This document shows, piece by piece, positions 26,597-35,425 of a DNA stretch of 64,000 bases. Source of the stretch: Streptomyces fodineus (GTDB taxonomy: Bacteria > Actinomycetota > Actinomycetes > Streptomycetales > Streptomycetaceae); contig NZ_CP017248.1 in the NCBI RefSeq assembly GCF_001735805.1, forward strand, positions 6,820,001 through 6,884,000, given 5' to 3'. A program made the position numbers and the translations under genes. Numbering within the stretch: the first letter of the stretch is position 1; each line of letters starts with the position of its first letter. The notes beneath the pieces are model-generated. The model did not search any database. It was given only the letters and a program-made list of their open reading frames with translations, and was not told the DNA's origin.

Positions 26597-26837
26597 GTCC
26601 AGCTACAGCGGCGACGAGGGCGGCTCGTGCGTTGAGTGCGCGCCCCTTGGCGGCCTCGCCTGGCGAAAGTCGTCGTACAGCGGGGACCAGGGCGGCGAAT
26701 GCGTCGAGGTCGCCGACACCCCCTGCGCCACCATCGCCATCCGCGACTCCAAAACCCCGGCGGGACCGATCCTCATGATCGACCCCGCCGCGTTCACCAC
26801 CTTCGTGAGCTGGACGTCGGCTACAACCGCTGAATGA
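26577..26837 (+). CDS. DUF397 protein with two repeats
   Basis: An 86-residue protein with two copies of the DUF397 core: WRKSSYSGDEGGSCVECAP and WRKSSYSGDQGGECVEVAD, then IRDSKTP and FTTFVSW. DUF397 proteins are small partners of DUF5753 XRE regulators in Streptomyces. The start lies inside the XRE gene, so translation is coupled. Its last 17 bases overlap the convergent thiolase gene. Confidence 0.92.
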   Translation: METNWRKSSYSGDEGGSCVECAPLGGLAWRKSSYSGDQGGECVEVADTPCATIAIRDSKTPAGPILMIDPAAFTTFVSWTSATTAE

Positions 26838-27990
26838 TCGTCCCCGTGGCCAGCCCACCGCCCGCGCACATGGTGATCAGCGCGAACTCCTTGTCCGCGC
26901 GTTCCAGTTCGTGCAGGGCGGTGGTGATCAGGCGGGCGCCGGTCGCGCCGACCGGGTGGCCCAGCGCAATCCCACCGCCGTTCACGTTGACCTTGTCCAG
27001 GTCCTGTTCGAAGACCTGGGCCCAGCTCAACACCACGGACGCGAACGCCTCGTTGATCTCGACGAGGTCGATGTCCTTCAGGGACATCCCCGCCTTGCCC
27101 AGCACCGCCCGCGTCGCGTCGATGGGGCCGTCCAGGTGGAAGTGCGGGTCGGCGCCGACCAGGGCCTGAGCGACGATCCGCGCCCTCGGCTTCAGCTTCA
27201 GGGCCCGTGCCATCCGCTTGGACGCCCACATGATGGCCGCCGCCCCATCCGAGATCTGCGACGAGTTGCCCGCCGTATGGACGGCCGTCGGCATCACCGG
27301 CTTCAGGCGGGCCAGCGCCTCCATGGACGTGTCCCGCAGGCCCTCGTCCTTGTCGACGAGCCGCCACATGCCCTGGCCGGCGTACTGCTCCTCCTCGGTC
27401 GTCGGCACCTGCACGGCGAAGGTCTCCCGCTTGAAGCGTTCCTCGGCCCAGGCGAGGGCCGCCCGCTCCTGGGAGATGAGGCCCAGCCTGTCCACGTCCT
27501 TCCTGCTCAACCCCCGGTGCCGGGCGATCCGTTCGGCCGCCTCGAACTGGTTCGGCAGGTCGACGTTCCACTCGTCCGGGAACGGCTTGCCGGGGCCGTG
27601 CTTCGAGCCCGAACCCAGCGGGACCCTGCTCATCGCCTCGACCCCGCAGCTGATCCCGACGTCGATCACGCCGCCCGCGACCATGTTGGCCACCATGTGC
27701 GAGGCCTGCTGGGAGGAGCCGCACTGGCAGTCGACGGTCGTGGCGGCCGTCTCGTAGGGCAGACCCATGGTCAGCCAGGCCGTGCGCGCGGGGTTCATGG
27801 ACTGTTCGCCGGCGTGGGTGACCGTGCCGCCGACGCTCTGCTCGACGGCGTCGGCGGGGATGCCGGTGCGGCCGAGGAGTTCACGGTAGGTCTCGCCCAG
27901 GAGATAGGCGGGGTGCAGGTTGGCGAGCGCGCCGCCGCGCTTGCCGATCGGGGTGCGGACGGCTTCGACGATCACGGGTTCGGCGGCCAT
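26821..27990 (-). CDS. Steroid-type 3-ketoacyl-CoA thiolase (FadA5-like)
   Basis: A 389-residue thiolase. The nucleophile is Cys90 in DCQCGSSQQAS. The second half has NEAFASVVLSWAQ, the His motif GGGIALGHPVGATGAR and the acid/base Cys in MCAGGGLATGTI. The DCQCGSxQQ context and the long middle region resemble mycobacterial FadA5, which cleaves the cholesterol side chain, more than ordinary acetyl-CoA acetyltransferases. ATG chosen with GAGAGGA upstream. Divergent from a CYP125-like P450, with a KstR-type box in front of each gene. Confidence 0.88.
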   Translation of the reverse strand: MAAEPVIVEAVRTPIGKRGGALANLHPAYLLGETYRELLGRTGIPADAVEQSVGGTVTHAGEQSMNPARTAWLTMGLPYETAATTVDCQCGSSQQASHMVANMVAGGVIDVGISCGVEAMSRVPLGSGSKHGPGKPFPDEWNVDLPNQFEAAERIARHRGLSRKDVDRLGLISQERAALAWAEERFKRETFAVQVPTTEEEQYAGQGMWRLVDKDEGLRDTSMEALARLKPVMPTAVHTAGNSSQISDGAAAIMWASKRMARALKLKPRARIVAQALVGADPHFHLDGPIDATRAVLGKAGMSLKDIDLVEINEAFASVVLSWAQVFEQDLDKVNVNGGGIALGHPVGATGARLITTALHELERADKEFALITMCAGGGLATGTIIQRL

Positions 27991-28028
27991 GGGTGCGGGT
28001 CCTCTCCGAGAGGGCTCTCCTCCAGAAC

Positions 28029-28042
28029 TGGTACGCGTTCTA
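28029..28042 (-). promoter_or_regulatory. KstR-type box before the thiolase
   Basis: TGGTACGCGTTCTA matches TnnAACnnGTTnnA with one mismatch. It is nested in a longer inverted repeat, AGAACT (28024-28029) and AGTTCT (28042-28047). It lies 39 bases upstream of the thiolase ATG. Confidence 0.65.
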
Positions 28043-28159
28043 GTTCTGTTCAGCAGTCTGCTGACGTGATGTCCATCACCGCAAGGGGCTTGCAGGTGCC
28101 GAAGTTGCGATCTGCACGAATTCCGCACGGATTGGGGCTGCCGTACCCCTTGCCACTTG

Positions 28160-28173
28160 TAGAACCCGTTACT
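28160..28173 (+). promoter_or_regulatory. KstR-type box before the P450
   Basis: TAGAACCCGTTACT matches TnnAACnnGTTnnA at all but the last base, within GTAG...CTAC arms. It lies 62 bases upstream of the P450 ATG. Confidence 0.65.
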
Positions 28174-28189
28174 ACCTTCACGGCACCCG

Positions 28190-28204
28190 CTGATGGGCCG
28201 TCAG
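28190..28204 (+). promoter_or_regulatory. Palindrome CTGATGGGCCGTCAG
   Basis: An inverted repeat with one G-T pairing, 31 bases before the P450 start. It differs by one base from the perfect palindrome upstream of the LLM oxidoreductase at 54354. Confidence 0.5.
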
Positions 28205-28235
28205 AACGGACGCAGAACGGACGACGGGAGCCGCC

Positions 28236-29471
28236 ATGCACTGCCCCGCGCTGCCCGACGGGTTCGACCTCACCGACCCGGACCTGCTGCACCACCGTGT
28301 GCCCCTGCCCGAGTTCGCCGAGCTGCGCCGCACCGAGCCGGTGCGCTGGATCCCGCAGCCGCACGGCCTCGCGGGCTTCGCCGACGACGGCTACTGGGCG
28401 GTGACCCGGCACGCCGACGTCAGGTACGTCTCCACGCACCCGGAACTCTTCTCCTCCACCGTCAACACCGCGATCATCCGTTTCAACGAGCACATCGAGC
28501 GCGACGCGATCGACGCCCAGCGCCTCATCCTGCTCAACATGGATCCTCCGGAACATACGCGGGTGCGGCAGATCGTGCAGCGCGGCTTCACGCCACGTTC
28601 CATCCGCGCCCTGGAGGAGCGGCTCCGCGCACGCGCCGAGGCGATCGTCGCGAGTGCCCGCGCGCGCTCCGGGCCCTTCGACTTCGTCACGGAGGTCGCC
28701 TGCGAACTGCCCCTGCAGGCCATCGCGGAGCTGATCGGCGTACCCCAGGAGGACCGGTCCAAGATCTTCGACTGGTCCAACAAGATGATCGCCTACGACG
28801 ATCCCGAGTACGCCATCACCGAGGAGGTCGGCGCCCAGTCGGCCGCCGAGATCATCGCCTACGCCATGAACATGGCCGCCGAGCGGAAGAAGTGCCCCGC
28901 CCACGACATCGTCACGACCCTCGTCGCGGCGGAGGACGAGGGCAACCTGAACTCCGACGAGTTCGGCTTCTTCGTGCTGATGCTGGCGGTGGCCGGCAAC
29001 GAGACGACCCGCAACGCCATCACGCACGGGATGCATGCCTTCCTGACCCACCCCGAGCAGTGGGAGCTGTTCAAGCGGGAGCGGCCGGGGACGACGGCCG
29101 AGGAGATCGTGCGCTGGGCGACCCCGGTCAACGCCTTTCAGCGGACGGCCACCCAGGACACCGAACTGGGCGGGGCCCGGATCAGGAAGGGCGACCGGGT
29201 CGGGCTGTTCTACGCCTCCGCCAACCACGACCCCGAGGTCTTCACCGACCCCGACGCCTTCGACATCACCCGCGACCCCAACCCCCACCTGGGCTTCGGC
29301 GGCGGCGGCCCGCACTACTGCCTGGGCAAGTCCCTGGCGATCCTGGAGATCGACCTGATCTTCCACGCGATCGCCGAGTCGATGCCCGGCCTGCGCCTGG
29401 CCGACCCACCCCGGCGACTGCGCTCGGCCTGGATCAACGGGGTCAAGGAACTCCAGGTCACCACCGGCTGA
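28236..29471 (+). CDS. CYP125-like cytochrome P450 (steroid C26-type monooxygenase)
   Basis: A 411-residue soluble P450. It has the I-helix oxygen-binding motif AGNETTRN near residue 255, the K-helix EEIVRWATPV (ExxR), and the heme loop GFGGGGPHYCLG with Cys near residue 362. Segments such as DIVTTLVAAE, DEFGFFVLMLAVAGNETTRN, EEIVRWATPVNAFQRTA and ERLRS-like PRRLRSAWINGVK track Mycobacterium CYP125A1, which oxidises the terminal side-chain methyl of cholesterol. GGGAGCC precedes the ATG. A candidate ferredoxin partner is encoded at 43964. The substrate in this host is unknown. Confidence 0.88.
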   Translation: MHCPALPDGFDLTDPDLLHHRVPLPEFAELRRTEPVRWIPQPHGLAGFADDGYWAVTRHADVRYVSTHPELFSSTVNTAIIRFNEHIERDAIDAQRLILLNMDPPEHTRVRQIVQRGFTPRSIRALEERLRARAEAIVASARARSGPFDFVTEVACELPLQAIAELIGVPQEDRSKIFDWSNKMIAYDDPEYAITEEVGAQSAAEIIAYAMNMAAERKKCPAHDIVTTLVAAEDEGNLNSDEFGFFVLMLAVAGNETTRNAITHGMHAFLTHPEQWELFKRERPGTTAEEIVRWATPVNAFQRTATQDTELGGARIRKGDRVGLFYASANHDPEVFTDPDAFDITRDPNPHLGFGGGGPHYCLGKSLAILEIDLIFHAIAESMPGLRLADPPRRLRSAWINGVKELQVTTG

Positions 29472-29494
29472 CCCGACGGGCCGGCCCACCCCGA

Positions 29495-29539
29495 GGGAGG
29501 CAGGAGCACCCCTACCCCAACGCCCCGTTCCTGCCTCCC
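29495..29539. terminator. Inverted repeat between convergent P450 and DUF1275 genes
   Basis: GGGAGGCAGGA and TCCTGCCTCCC form a perfect 11-base stem with a 23-base loop. Confidence 0.65.
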
Positions 29540-29555
29540 CCGAGGTCGGTGGGGC

Positions 29556-30254
29556 TCACTCGCGCCCCGAAGCAGCCACCGCCAGCACCCCGGAGGTGAG
29601 GGCCGCGATCAGCAGCGGGATGCCCAGGCTGTGGTGGAGGACCAGCCAGGCGCCCAGGCAGGCGCCGGCGAACATGGCGATCACCGCGGCCGTGCGGCGC
29701 GGCGAGCGGTGACTGGTGGCGTCACCGAGACGGGAATCTGCGGCCAGGCCGGTCAGGGTCATGGTCAGGACCGTGGTGGTGGTGAGATCGGCGATGCCCA
29801 GCTTGCGGACGGTGGCGTTGCGCAGGCCCATCGCGTACCCGGTGAAGGCGATCAGGGCGTAGATCGTGCCGGTGGCGTGCGGCCAGGCGAAGGCGACCGC
29901 CGCCGACAGTCCCACCAGGGCCGCCTCCGCCGCCAGGGTCAGGCGGGTCCAGCGGCGGCGCGAGCCGTTGCCGACATGGGCCGCCAGCCGGCCGCCGGTC
30001 ACCGCGCCCAGCAGGAAACACCCGAGCGAGGTGGCCGTGTGCGGGACGGAGAAGCCGGGCGCACCGGCCGCCGCGAAACCGAGGACGACCACGTTGCCGG
30101 TCATATTGGCCGTGAAGACCCGGCCGAACCCCAGATAACTGACGGCGTCGATGAGCCCGCTCACCACGGTGAGGCTCAGCAACACGACGACCAGCCGCAG
30201 CCCGCGCGCCTCCGGGTCCGGCGCCGGGGGCTCCTGTGTCGGTGCCGTGGTCAT
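29556..30254 (-). CDS. DUF1275 (YoaK-like) membrane protein
   Basis: A 232-residue six-helix membrane protein with the YoaK/DUF1275 pattern: SGLIDAVSYLGFGRVFTANMTGNVVVLG near the N terminus and YAMGLRNATVRKLGIADLTTTTVLTMTLTGLA in the middle. ATG chosen to give the usual short Pro-rich N terminus; a longer frame exists. Family function is unknown; transport is often assumed. Confidence 0.87.
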   Translation of the reverse strand: MTTAPTQEPPAPDPEARGLRLVVVLLSLTVVSGLIDAVSYLGFGRVFTANMTGNVVVLGFAAAGAPGFSVPHTATSLGCFLLGAVTGGRLAAHVGNGSRRRWTRLTLAAEAALVGLSAAVAFAWPHATGTIYALIAFTGYAMGLRNATVRKLGIADLTTTTVLTMTLTGLAADSRLGDATSHRSPRRTAAVIAMFAGACLGAWLVLHHSLGIPLLIAALTSGVLAVAASGRE

Positions 30255-30301
30255 GACGACCACTTCACCACGGGTGCGGGACCGGGGTCCGTACATACGC
30301 G

Positions 30302-30332
30302 CGCACCCCCGCCCGTGGAGGGCGGGGGTGCG
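30302..30332 (-). terminator. Strong hairpin downstream of the transglycosylase gene
   Basis: A perfect 13-base stem (CGCACCCCCGCCC / GGGCGGGGGTGCG) with a five-base loop, 36 bases past the stop of the minus-strand gene. No T tract. Confidence 0.75.
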
Positions 30333-30367
30333 GTGCGTGACAGGGGGCCGTCAGGCCGGGGTGCGGC

Positions 30368-30781
30368 TCAGTACCAGCCGTTGGCCTGCCAGAAGTTCCA
30401 GGCCTTGACCGGGCTGCCGTAGCGGGAGTTCATGTAGTCCAGGCCCCACTTGATCTGGGTGGCCGGGTTGGTCTTCCAGTCGGCACCGGCGGAGGACATC
30501 TTCGAGGCCGGCAGCGCCTGGACCAGGCCGTAGGCGCCGGAGGAGCTGTTGGTGGCCGCCGGGTTCCATCCGCTCTCCCGCGAGACGATCTTGCTGAACG
30601 CGTTGAACTGCGCGGCGTCCGGGATCATCTTGTGGGCGATCGCCTGGGCGGAGGAGGCGGAGGCCGGGGCGGCCTGGGCGGGCGCCGCGGTGAGTGCCAT
30701 GCCGGCGGTGGCGGCGGCCACGGCGGCGACGGTGAGGGCCTTCTTCGGGGAAGCGATGCGGCGGATGAAGGAAACGGACAC
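30368..30781 (-). CDS. Secreted small lytic-transglycosylase-like protein
   Basis: A 137-residue exported protein. The signal peptide (KKALTVAAVAAATAGMALTAAPAQA|A) is followed by a compact SLT-like domain: FNAFSKIVSRESGWNPAATNSSSGAYGLVQALPASKMSSAG and WGLDYMNSRYGSPVKAWNFWQANGWY. The ES of SRESGW matches the catalytic Glu site. Expected to cut or remodel peptidoglycan outside the cell, possibly at sporulation or outgrowth. Its roughly 280-base upstream region was checked for a c-di-AMP riboswitch and none was seen. Confidence 0.85.
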   Translation of the reverse strand: MSVSFIRRIASPKKALTVAAVAAATAGMALTAAPAQAAPASASSAQAIAHKMIPDAAQFNAFSKIVSRESGWNPAATNSSSGAYGLVQALPASKMSSAGADWKTNPATQIKWGLDYMNSRYGSPVKAWNFWQANGWY

Positions 30782-31067
30782 GGAGAACCTCTTGCGTTCG
30801 GGGACAGGACATCGCCCGCAGGGGACGGACCACGCTGTGGCCGTATGCGTCGGCGCCTCGGCCCTGTGGGGGCTTGTGGCGCCTGGCGACGTCGTCCAGA
30901 GAAGCAGCCCGGAAAGACGTCCGCAATGACCCCGTTTACTAGTTGTGGCCGGATCGATGGGATACGCCGCCTCTGTGACGTGCGCCGCAAAGTGCAGGTC
31001 AGATAGGGTGTCCGAACGGGCATATCGGACATTTCTTACTACGGCGCCGCATCGTAGGTGACGTGCG

Positions 31068-31946
31068 TCATGTGGGGTGCTTCACCGGCTCGCTCGCACT
31101 GTGCGAAGTGCCGGATCCGTTTTGTGTGCATTTTGGAGCGTCGAATGTGACCGCGGTCTCGAAGGCGGCCCGCCGTGTGGCCCGCCGCAGCGCGCGCAGC
31201 ACCGCCGGGCCGAGGACGAGGGTCAGCAGCACCGTGCACAGGGCCCGGCCCAGGTCCCAGCCGAGCGAGGTGGCCAGGCAGTAGGCGACGAAACGGGCCA
31301 GGTTGGCGGGGACGGAGGCATGGGCGTCGAAGGAGATGTTCGAGGCGGCGGCCCCCATGAACGGCCAGCCGGCCAGATTCATGACGGTGCCGTAGGCGAA
31401 GGCGGCGAGGAAACCGTAGGCCGCAAGGAGCGCGACTTCCGTACGGCCCCGCAGCCGGACCGGGCCCGGCAGTAGCCCGGCGCCCATCGTGAACCAGCCC
31501 ATCGCCAGCATCTGGAACGGCAGCCAGGGCCCGACCCCGCCCGTGAGCAGCGCGGACGCGAACATCGTCACCGAGCCCAGGGCGAAGCCGAAGCCGGGGC
31601 CGAGCACGCGTCCGCTGAGCACCATCAGGAAGAACATCGGCTCGATCCCGGCCGTACCCGCGCCGATCGGCCGCAGCGCGGCCCCCGTCGCGGCCAGCAC
31701 GCCCAGCATGGCCACGGCCTTCGGCCCGAGATCCGACTCGGAGATCGTCGCCGCCACGACCGCGACCAGGAGGATGAGCAGGCCCGCGAAGAGCCAGGGC
31801 GCGTCCTGGGCGTGGGCGCTCAGCTGCGAGGCGGGCGGCGCGAGGAAGGGCCAGCCGAAGGCGGCCACACCGACCGCGCCGACCAGCGCGAGGGCGGCGA
31901 GGGAGCGGGGGCCGAGACGGACGGCGTGCAGACGGGCGGCCCTCAT
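31068..31946 (-). CDS. ECF transporter substrate-binding (S) component, probably cobalamin
   Basis: A 292-residue membrane protein with about six helices, including LSGRVLGPGFGFALGSVTMFASALLTGGVGPWLPFQMLAMGWF, the Gly-rich ECF S-component style. Last gene of a five-gene operon; its ATG overlaps the ATPase stop (ATGA). S components give substrate specificity; the cobalamin riboswitch at the head of the operon suggests vitamin B12 or a precursor. The C-terminal tail is polar and longer than usual. Confidence 0.82.
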   Translation of the reverse strand: MRAARLHAVRLGPRSLAALALVGAVGVAAFGWPFLAPPASQLSAHAQDAPWLFAGLLILLVAVVAATISESDLGPKAVAMLGVLAATGAALRPIGAGTAGIEPMFFLMVLSGRVLGPGFGFALGSVTMFASALLTGGVGPWLPFQMLAMGWFTMGAGLLPGPVRLRGRTEVALLAAYGFLAAFAYGTVMNLAGWPFMGAAASNISFDAHASVPANLARFVAYCLATSLGWDLGRALCTVLLTLVLGPAVLRALRRATRRAAFETAVTFDAPKCTQNGSGTSHSASEPVKHPT

Positions 31947-33670
31947 GCGAGGGCCTGCCGTACTTCGGCGACGGTGAGCCACTGCTGCGGGGCGAGGATC
32001 TTCGTCACCTGCGGCGCGAAGGACGGCGAGGAGACGACGATCTGCGCCGTCGGCCCGTCGGCTATGACCTCCCCCTCGGCGAGCAGGACCACCCGGTGCG
32101 CGATCTCGGCCGCCAGCTCCACGTCGTGCGTGGCCAGGACGATCGCGTGCCCCTCGGTGGCAAGCCCGCGCAGCACTCCGCCCAGGCGGGCCTTGGCCGC
32201 GTAGTCCAGGCCGCGGGTCGGCTCGTCGAGCAGGAGCAGGGGCGGGCGGGCGGTCAGCGCGACGGCCAGCGCGAGCGTCAGGCACTGCCCCTCGGACAGG
32301 TCCCGGGGGTGGATGTCGTCCGTGATCCCCGGCAGCAGCTCCGACACGAGGGCCCGGCAGGTGCCCGGCTCGGCTCCCGCGTCCCGGTCGGCCGCCGCGC
32401 ACTCCTCGGCGACGGTGTCGGCATAGAGGAGGTCCCGGGGGTCCTGGGGGACGAGGCCGACGCGGCGGACCAGGTCGCGGGGGGAGGTGCGGTGGGGAGT
32501 GGCACCGGCCACGGTGACGGTTCCGGTCGTGGGGGGCAGCAGGCCTACGAGCGAGTTGAGCAGGGTGGACTTTCCGGCGCCGTTGCGGCCCATGAGGGCG
32601 ATGGTCTCGCCCGGGGTGACGGTCAGGTCGATGTGCCGCAGGGCGGTGACGGGGCCTCGGCGGAGGGAGAGGGCGTGGATTTCGGCGATGTGCGGTTGCG
32701 GAGCTTGCGGGGTGGACGTGGGACGGCGACGGAACCGGAGGCGGCGCCCCGTGCTGGTGGGAGCCTTTTCGGCGGTGCGGCTGCCCGCGGCTGCGCAAGC
32801 GCCCTGAAGGGGCGCGGGCTGCGCGACCGGCCACGACGCGCCCGCCGGTGCTGACGCGCCCAGACGCTCCCCCAAGTCACCGGCCCTGCGGCGGGCATCC
32901 CGGACCGTCAGGGGAAGCGGGGACCAGCCGGCCAGCCGTCCCAGGTCCACCACCGGGGGGAAGACGGGGGAGACGGCCATCACCTCGGACGGGGAGCCCA
33001 CGACCGGAGGTTGCCCGGGTGCGGGCAGCAGGACGACGCGGTCGGCGTAGTGGAGGACGCGTTCCAGGCGGTGTTCGGCCAGCAGGATCGTCGTGCCGAG
33101 GTCGTGTACCAGGCGCTGGAGCACCGCCAGCACCTCTTCCGCCGCGGCGGGGTCCAGGGCCGAGGTCGGCTCGTCGAGGACCAGGACCTGGGGGTGCGGG
33201 GTGAGGACCGAGCCGATCGCGACCCGCTGTCGCTGGCCGCCGGAGAGGGTGGCGATGGGGCGGTCGCGCAGTCCGGCGAGCCCCAGCAGGTCCAGGGTCT
33301 CCTCCACCCGGCGCCGCATGACCTCCGGGGCGAGGCCCAACGACTCCATGCCGTAGGCCAGTTCGTCCTCCACGGTGTCCGTCACGAAATGGGCGAGCGG
33401 ATCCTGGCCGACCGTGCCGACCACGTCCGCCAGCTCGCGCGGCTTGTGGGTACGGGTGTCCCGGCCCGCCACCGTGACCCGGCCGCGCAGGGTGCCGCCG
33501 GTGAAGTGCGGCACCAGCCCGCTCACCGCGCCGAGCACGGTCGACTTGCCGACCCCGGACGGGCCGACGAGCAGCACCAGTTCGCCTTCGGGCACCTCGA
33601 AGCCGACGCCCTGCACGGCGGGTTCGGCCGCACCGTCGTACGTCACGCTGACATCCTCGAAGCGGATCAC
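31943..33670 (-). CDS. ECF transporter ATPase, two ABC domains fused (A-A')
   Basis: A 575-residue protein with two ABC cassettes. First: Walker A GPSGVGKST near residue 35, signature LSGGQRQRVAIGSVL near 140, Walker B VLVLDEPTSALDP. Second: Walker A GRNGAGKST near 357, a divergent signature LSEGQCLTLALAVAL near 455, and LLLLDEPTRGLDY. The linker (about residues 280-330) is low complexity and is encoded by a dispersed genomic repeat. GTG start overlaps the T-component stop. It energises the ECF importer. Confidence 0.9.
   Translation of the reverse strand: MIRFEDVSVTYDGAAEPAVQGVGFEVPEGELVLLVGPSGVGKSTVLGAVSGLVPHFTGGTLRGRVTVAGRDTRTHKPRELADVVGTVGQDPLAHFVTDTVEDELAYGMESLGLAPEVMRRRVEETLDLLGLAGLRDRPIATLSGGQRQRVAIGSVLTPHPQVLVLDEPTSALDPAAAEEVLAVLQRLVHDLGTTILLAEHRLERVLHYADRVVLLPAPGQPPVVGSPSEVMAVSPVFPPVVDLGRLAGWSPLPLTVRDARRRAGDLGERLGASAPAGASWPVAQPAPLQGACAAAGSRTAEKAPTSTGRRLRFRRRPTSTPQAPQPHIAEIHALSLRRGPVTALRHIDLTVTPGETIALMGRNGAGKSTLLNSLVGLLPPTTGTVTVAGATPHRTSPRDLVRRVGLVPQDPRDLLYADTVAEECAAADRDAGAEPGTCRALVSELLPGITDDIHPRDLSEGQCLTLALAVALTARPPLLLLDEPTRGLDYAAKARLGGVLRGLATEGHAIVLATHDVELAAEIAHRVVLLAEGEVIADGPTAQIVVSSPSFAPQVTKILAPQQWLTVAEVRQALA
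32806..32840 (+). repeat. Dispersed repeat inside the ECF ATPase linker, copy B
   Basis: GGGGCGCGGGCTGCGCGACC followed by GGCCACGACGC matches the intergenic repeat at 63047 except for a short gap. Here it is read in frame as the ATPase linker (WPVAQPAPLQG). Confidence 0.55.
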
Positions 33671-34788
33671 GACGGCTCCTTGGGGGCCTTGGGGGCCTGG
33701 GGTACGACGAAGGCGGGGAGGAGAGCGAGCAGGATCGCCGCCGCGGGCCACAGGGGCAGGGTGGGCGCGACGAGCGGTACGACCCCGGGGTGCAGCGCTT
33801 CCGGGTCGCGGGCGGAGGCCAGGCTGAGCAGCGCGGCGACGGCGGCGCCGGAGCCCGCGACCAGCCAGGCCCGGGCGTCCCAGGGGTCCGGGCGGTACCG
33901 GGTGCGCAGGGAACGCCGGCCGCCGAGCCGCAGCCCCGCGAGCGCCGCGGCGACACCGGCGAGGAGGAGCGGCAGTCCGTAGGTGCCGCCCTCCGCCGTG
34001 AGCAGCCCGTACGTCCCCGCGCACACGCCGAGCAGCCCGCCGAGGGTGAGCGCGGCCGTCGTACGGCGGACGGCGGCGGGGACCTCGGCCGTACGGCCGT
34101 AGCCGCGGGCCTCCATCGCGGCGGCGAGCGCGACCGAGCGCTCCAACGCGCCCTCCAGCACCGGCAGTCCGACCTGGAGCAGACCCCGCAGGCCCCGGTC
34201 CGGGCGGCCCCGCAGCCGGCGGGCGGCGCGCAGCCGCCGGACGTCCGCGATGAGGTGCGGCGCGAAGGTGAGGGCGACGACGACGGCGACGCCGGTCTCG
34301 TACAGCGCGCCGGGCAGGGATTTCAGCAGCCGGGTGGGTCCGGCGAGCGCGTTCGCCGCGCCGACGCAGATCAGGAGGGTGGCGAGCTTCAGACCGTCGT
34401 AGGCGGCGAAGACGAGTGCCTCGGCGGTGACCCTTCCGCCCAGGCGGATGCCCTGCGCCCAGTGGGGGAGCGGGACTTCCGGGAGGGTGAGCAGGGCGTG
34501 GGTGCCGGGGATGGGGGAGCCCAGCGCCACCGCGAAGACGAGGCGGATCAGGACGACGGCCAGCGCGAGTCTGGCGAAGGCCGGGTAGGCGTGGGAGGCG
34601 GGGGTGTTGGTGCGGTGCGTGGCCACGACGTAGGCGGAGGCGGATATGAGGAGGGCCAGGAGGAGGGGGTTGGTGGTGCGGGTGGCGGCGGTACCGAGGG
34701 AGAGCGCCCAGAGCCACCAGGCACCGGGGTGAACAGCGGGGCGGGAACGCCCCGAAGGGGCGCGGGACTGTGCTTCAACCGGAGACAT
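33667..34788 (-). CDS. ECF transporter transmembrane (T) component
   Basis: A 373-residue membrane protein matching CbiQ/EcfT: several N-terminal helices, then the coupling helices with Ala-Arg-rich motifs (RRLRAARRLRGR and AAAMEARGYGR, the second being the classic ARG motif). Further helices follow. ATG lies inside the end of the upstream gene (14-base overlap), but no clear ribosome site precedes it. It couples the S component to the fused ATPase. Confidence 0.85.
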   Translation of the reverse strand: MSPVEAQSRAPSGRSRPAVHPGAWWLWALSLGTAATRTTNPLLLALLISASAYVVATHRTNTPASHAYPAFARLALAVVLIRLVFAVALGSPIPGTHALLTLPEVPLPHWAQGIRLGGRVTAEALVFAAYDGLKLATLLICVGAANALAGPTRLLKSLPGALYETGVAVVVALTFAPHLIADVRRLRAARRLRGRPDRGLRGLLQVGLPVLEGALERSVALAAAMEARGYGRTAEVPAAVRRTTAALTLGGLLGVCAGTYGLLTAEGGTYGLPLLLAGVAAALAGLRLGGRRSLRTRYRPDPWDARAWLVAGSGAAVAALLSLASARDPEALHPGVVPLVAPTLPLWPAAAILLALLPAFVVPQAPKAPKEPS

Positions 34789-35425
34789 CGCGCCGCCGCC
34801 GCGCCTGCCACACCGCCGCGCCTGCCAGGAGGGCCACCACACCCGCGCCGATGGGCAGACCCAGCGAAGGCCCGTCGTCCGAACTGCCGCTCTCTTGTGC
34901 CGGCTTCTTGCCCGAAGACGCCGAAACCTGCTCCCCGCACCCTTTCTTCGGATACCCGGCGATCGCACACAACAGGGCGTTGCCGTCGTAGCGCAGGGGC
35001 GGGGCGACGGCCGCGAGGGCGTCGGCGGTCGTCGCGTCCGCCGGGACCCGCGCGCACGCCGTACGGCCGGCCGGCGGCCGCTCGCCGGACGGCGCGTCCG
35101 CGGGGCTGCCGAAGTCGAGGACCAGGGCCACCCGCTTCGTACCGGACTTGGCGGGCGTACCCGCACAGATCGTGCCGAAGTCCGCCGCGCCGCGCGGCCG
35201 GCTCGCGTCCGCGGAGTCCTCGCTCACCGCGAAGCGGAAGCCCTCCACCGCGCCGTCGTCGGGCCGGGCGACCGACGGGCCCTGCGTGGCGTACGTCCAG
35301 TGACCGCCCGTCCGCTCCCAGAAGGACCAGTAGCGGTAGCCGGTGGCCTGCGCCTGGCCGGTCCCGGCCGCCGACAGGACGAGCGCGGCCACGAGCAGGC
35401 TCGCGGCGCGGCGGACGGCCGTCAC
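34775..35425 (-). CDS. SCO2322-type secreted, C-terminally anchored protein
   Basis: A 216-residue exported protein. It has an N-terminal signal (LLVAALVLSAAGTGQAQA|TG), an extracellular domain beginning YRYWSFWERTGGHWTYATQGP with Cys residues (TICAG, RTACARV, LLCAIAGYPKKGCG), and a C-terminal helix (LPIGAGVVALLAGAAVW) with a basic stop. GTG start overlaps the upstream stop as GTGA. It resembles the SCO2322 family. Inference: with the upstream toroid protein it may form a surface cobalamin-capture complex. Confidence 0.82.
   Translation of the reverse strand: MTAVRRAASLLVAALVLSAAGTGQAQATGYRYWSFWERTGGHWTYATQGPSVARPDDGAVEGFRFAVSEDSADASRPRGAADFGTICAGTPAKSGTKRVALVLDFGSPADAPSGERPPAGRTACARVPADATTADALAAVAPPLRYDGNALLCAIAGYPKKGCGEQVSASSGKKPAQESGSSDDGPSLGLPIGAGVVALLAGAAVWQARRRRDVSG

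Noticed and set aside
26821..29471. Thiolase plus P450 as part of a natural-product cluster
   Set aside because: No polyketide, peptide or terpene synthase is nearby, and the sequences resemble catabolic CYP125 and FadA5.
30782..31060. Possible c-di-AMP (ydaO) riboswitch upstream of the transglycosylase-like gene
   Set aside because: Streptomyces wall hydrolases often carry one, but I could not find the expected conserved blocks on the minus strand.
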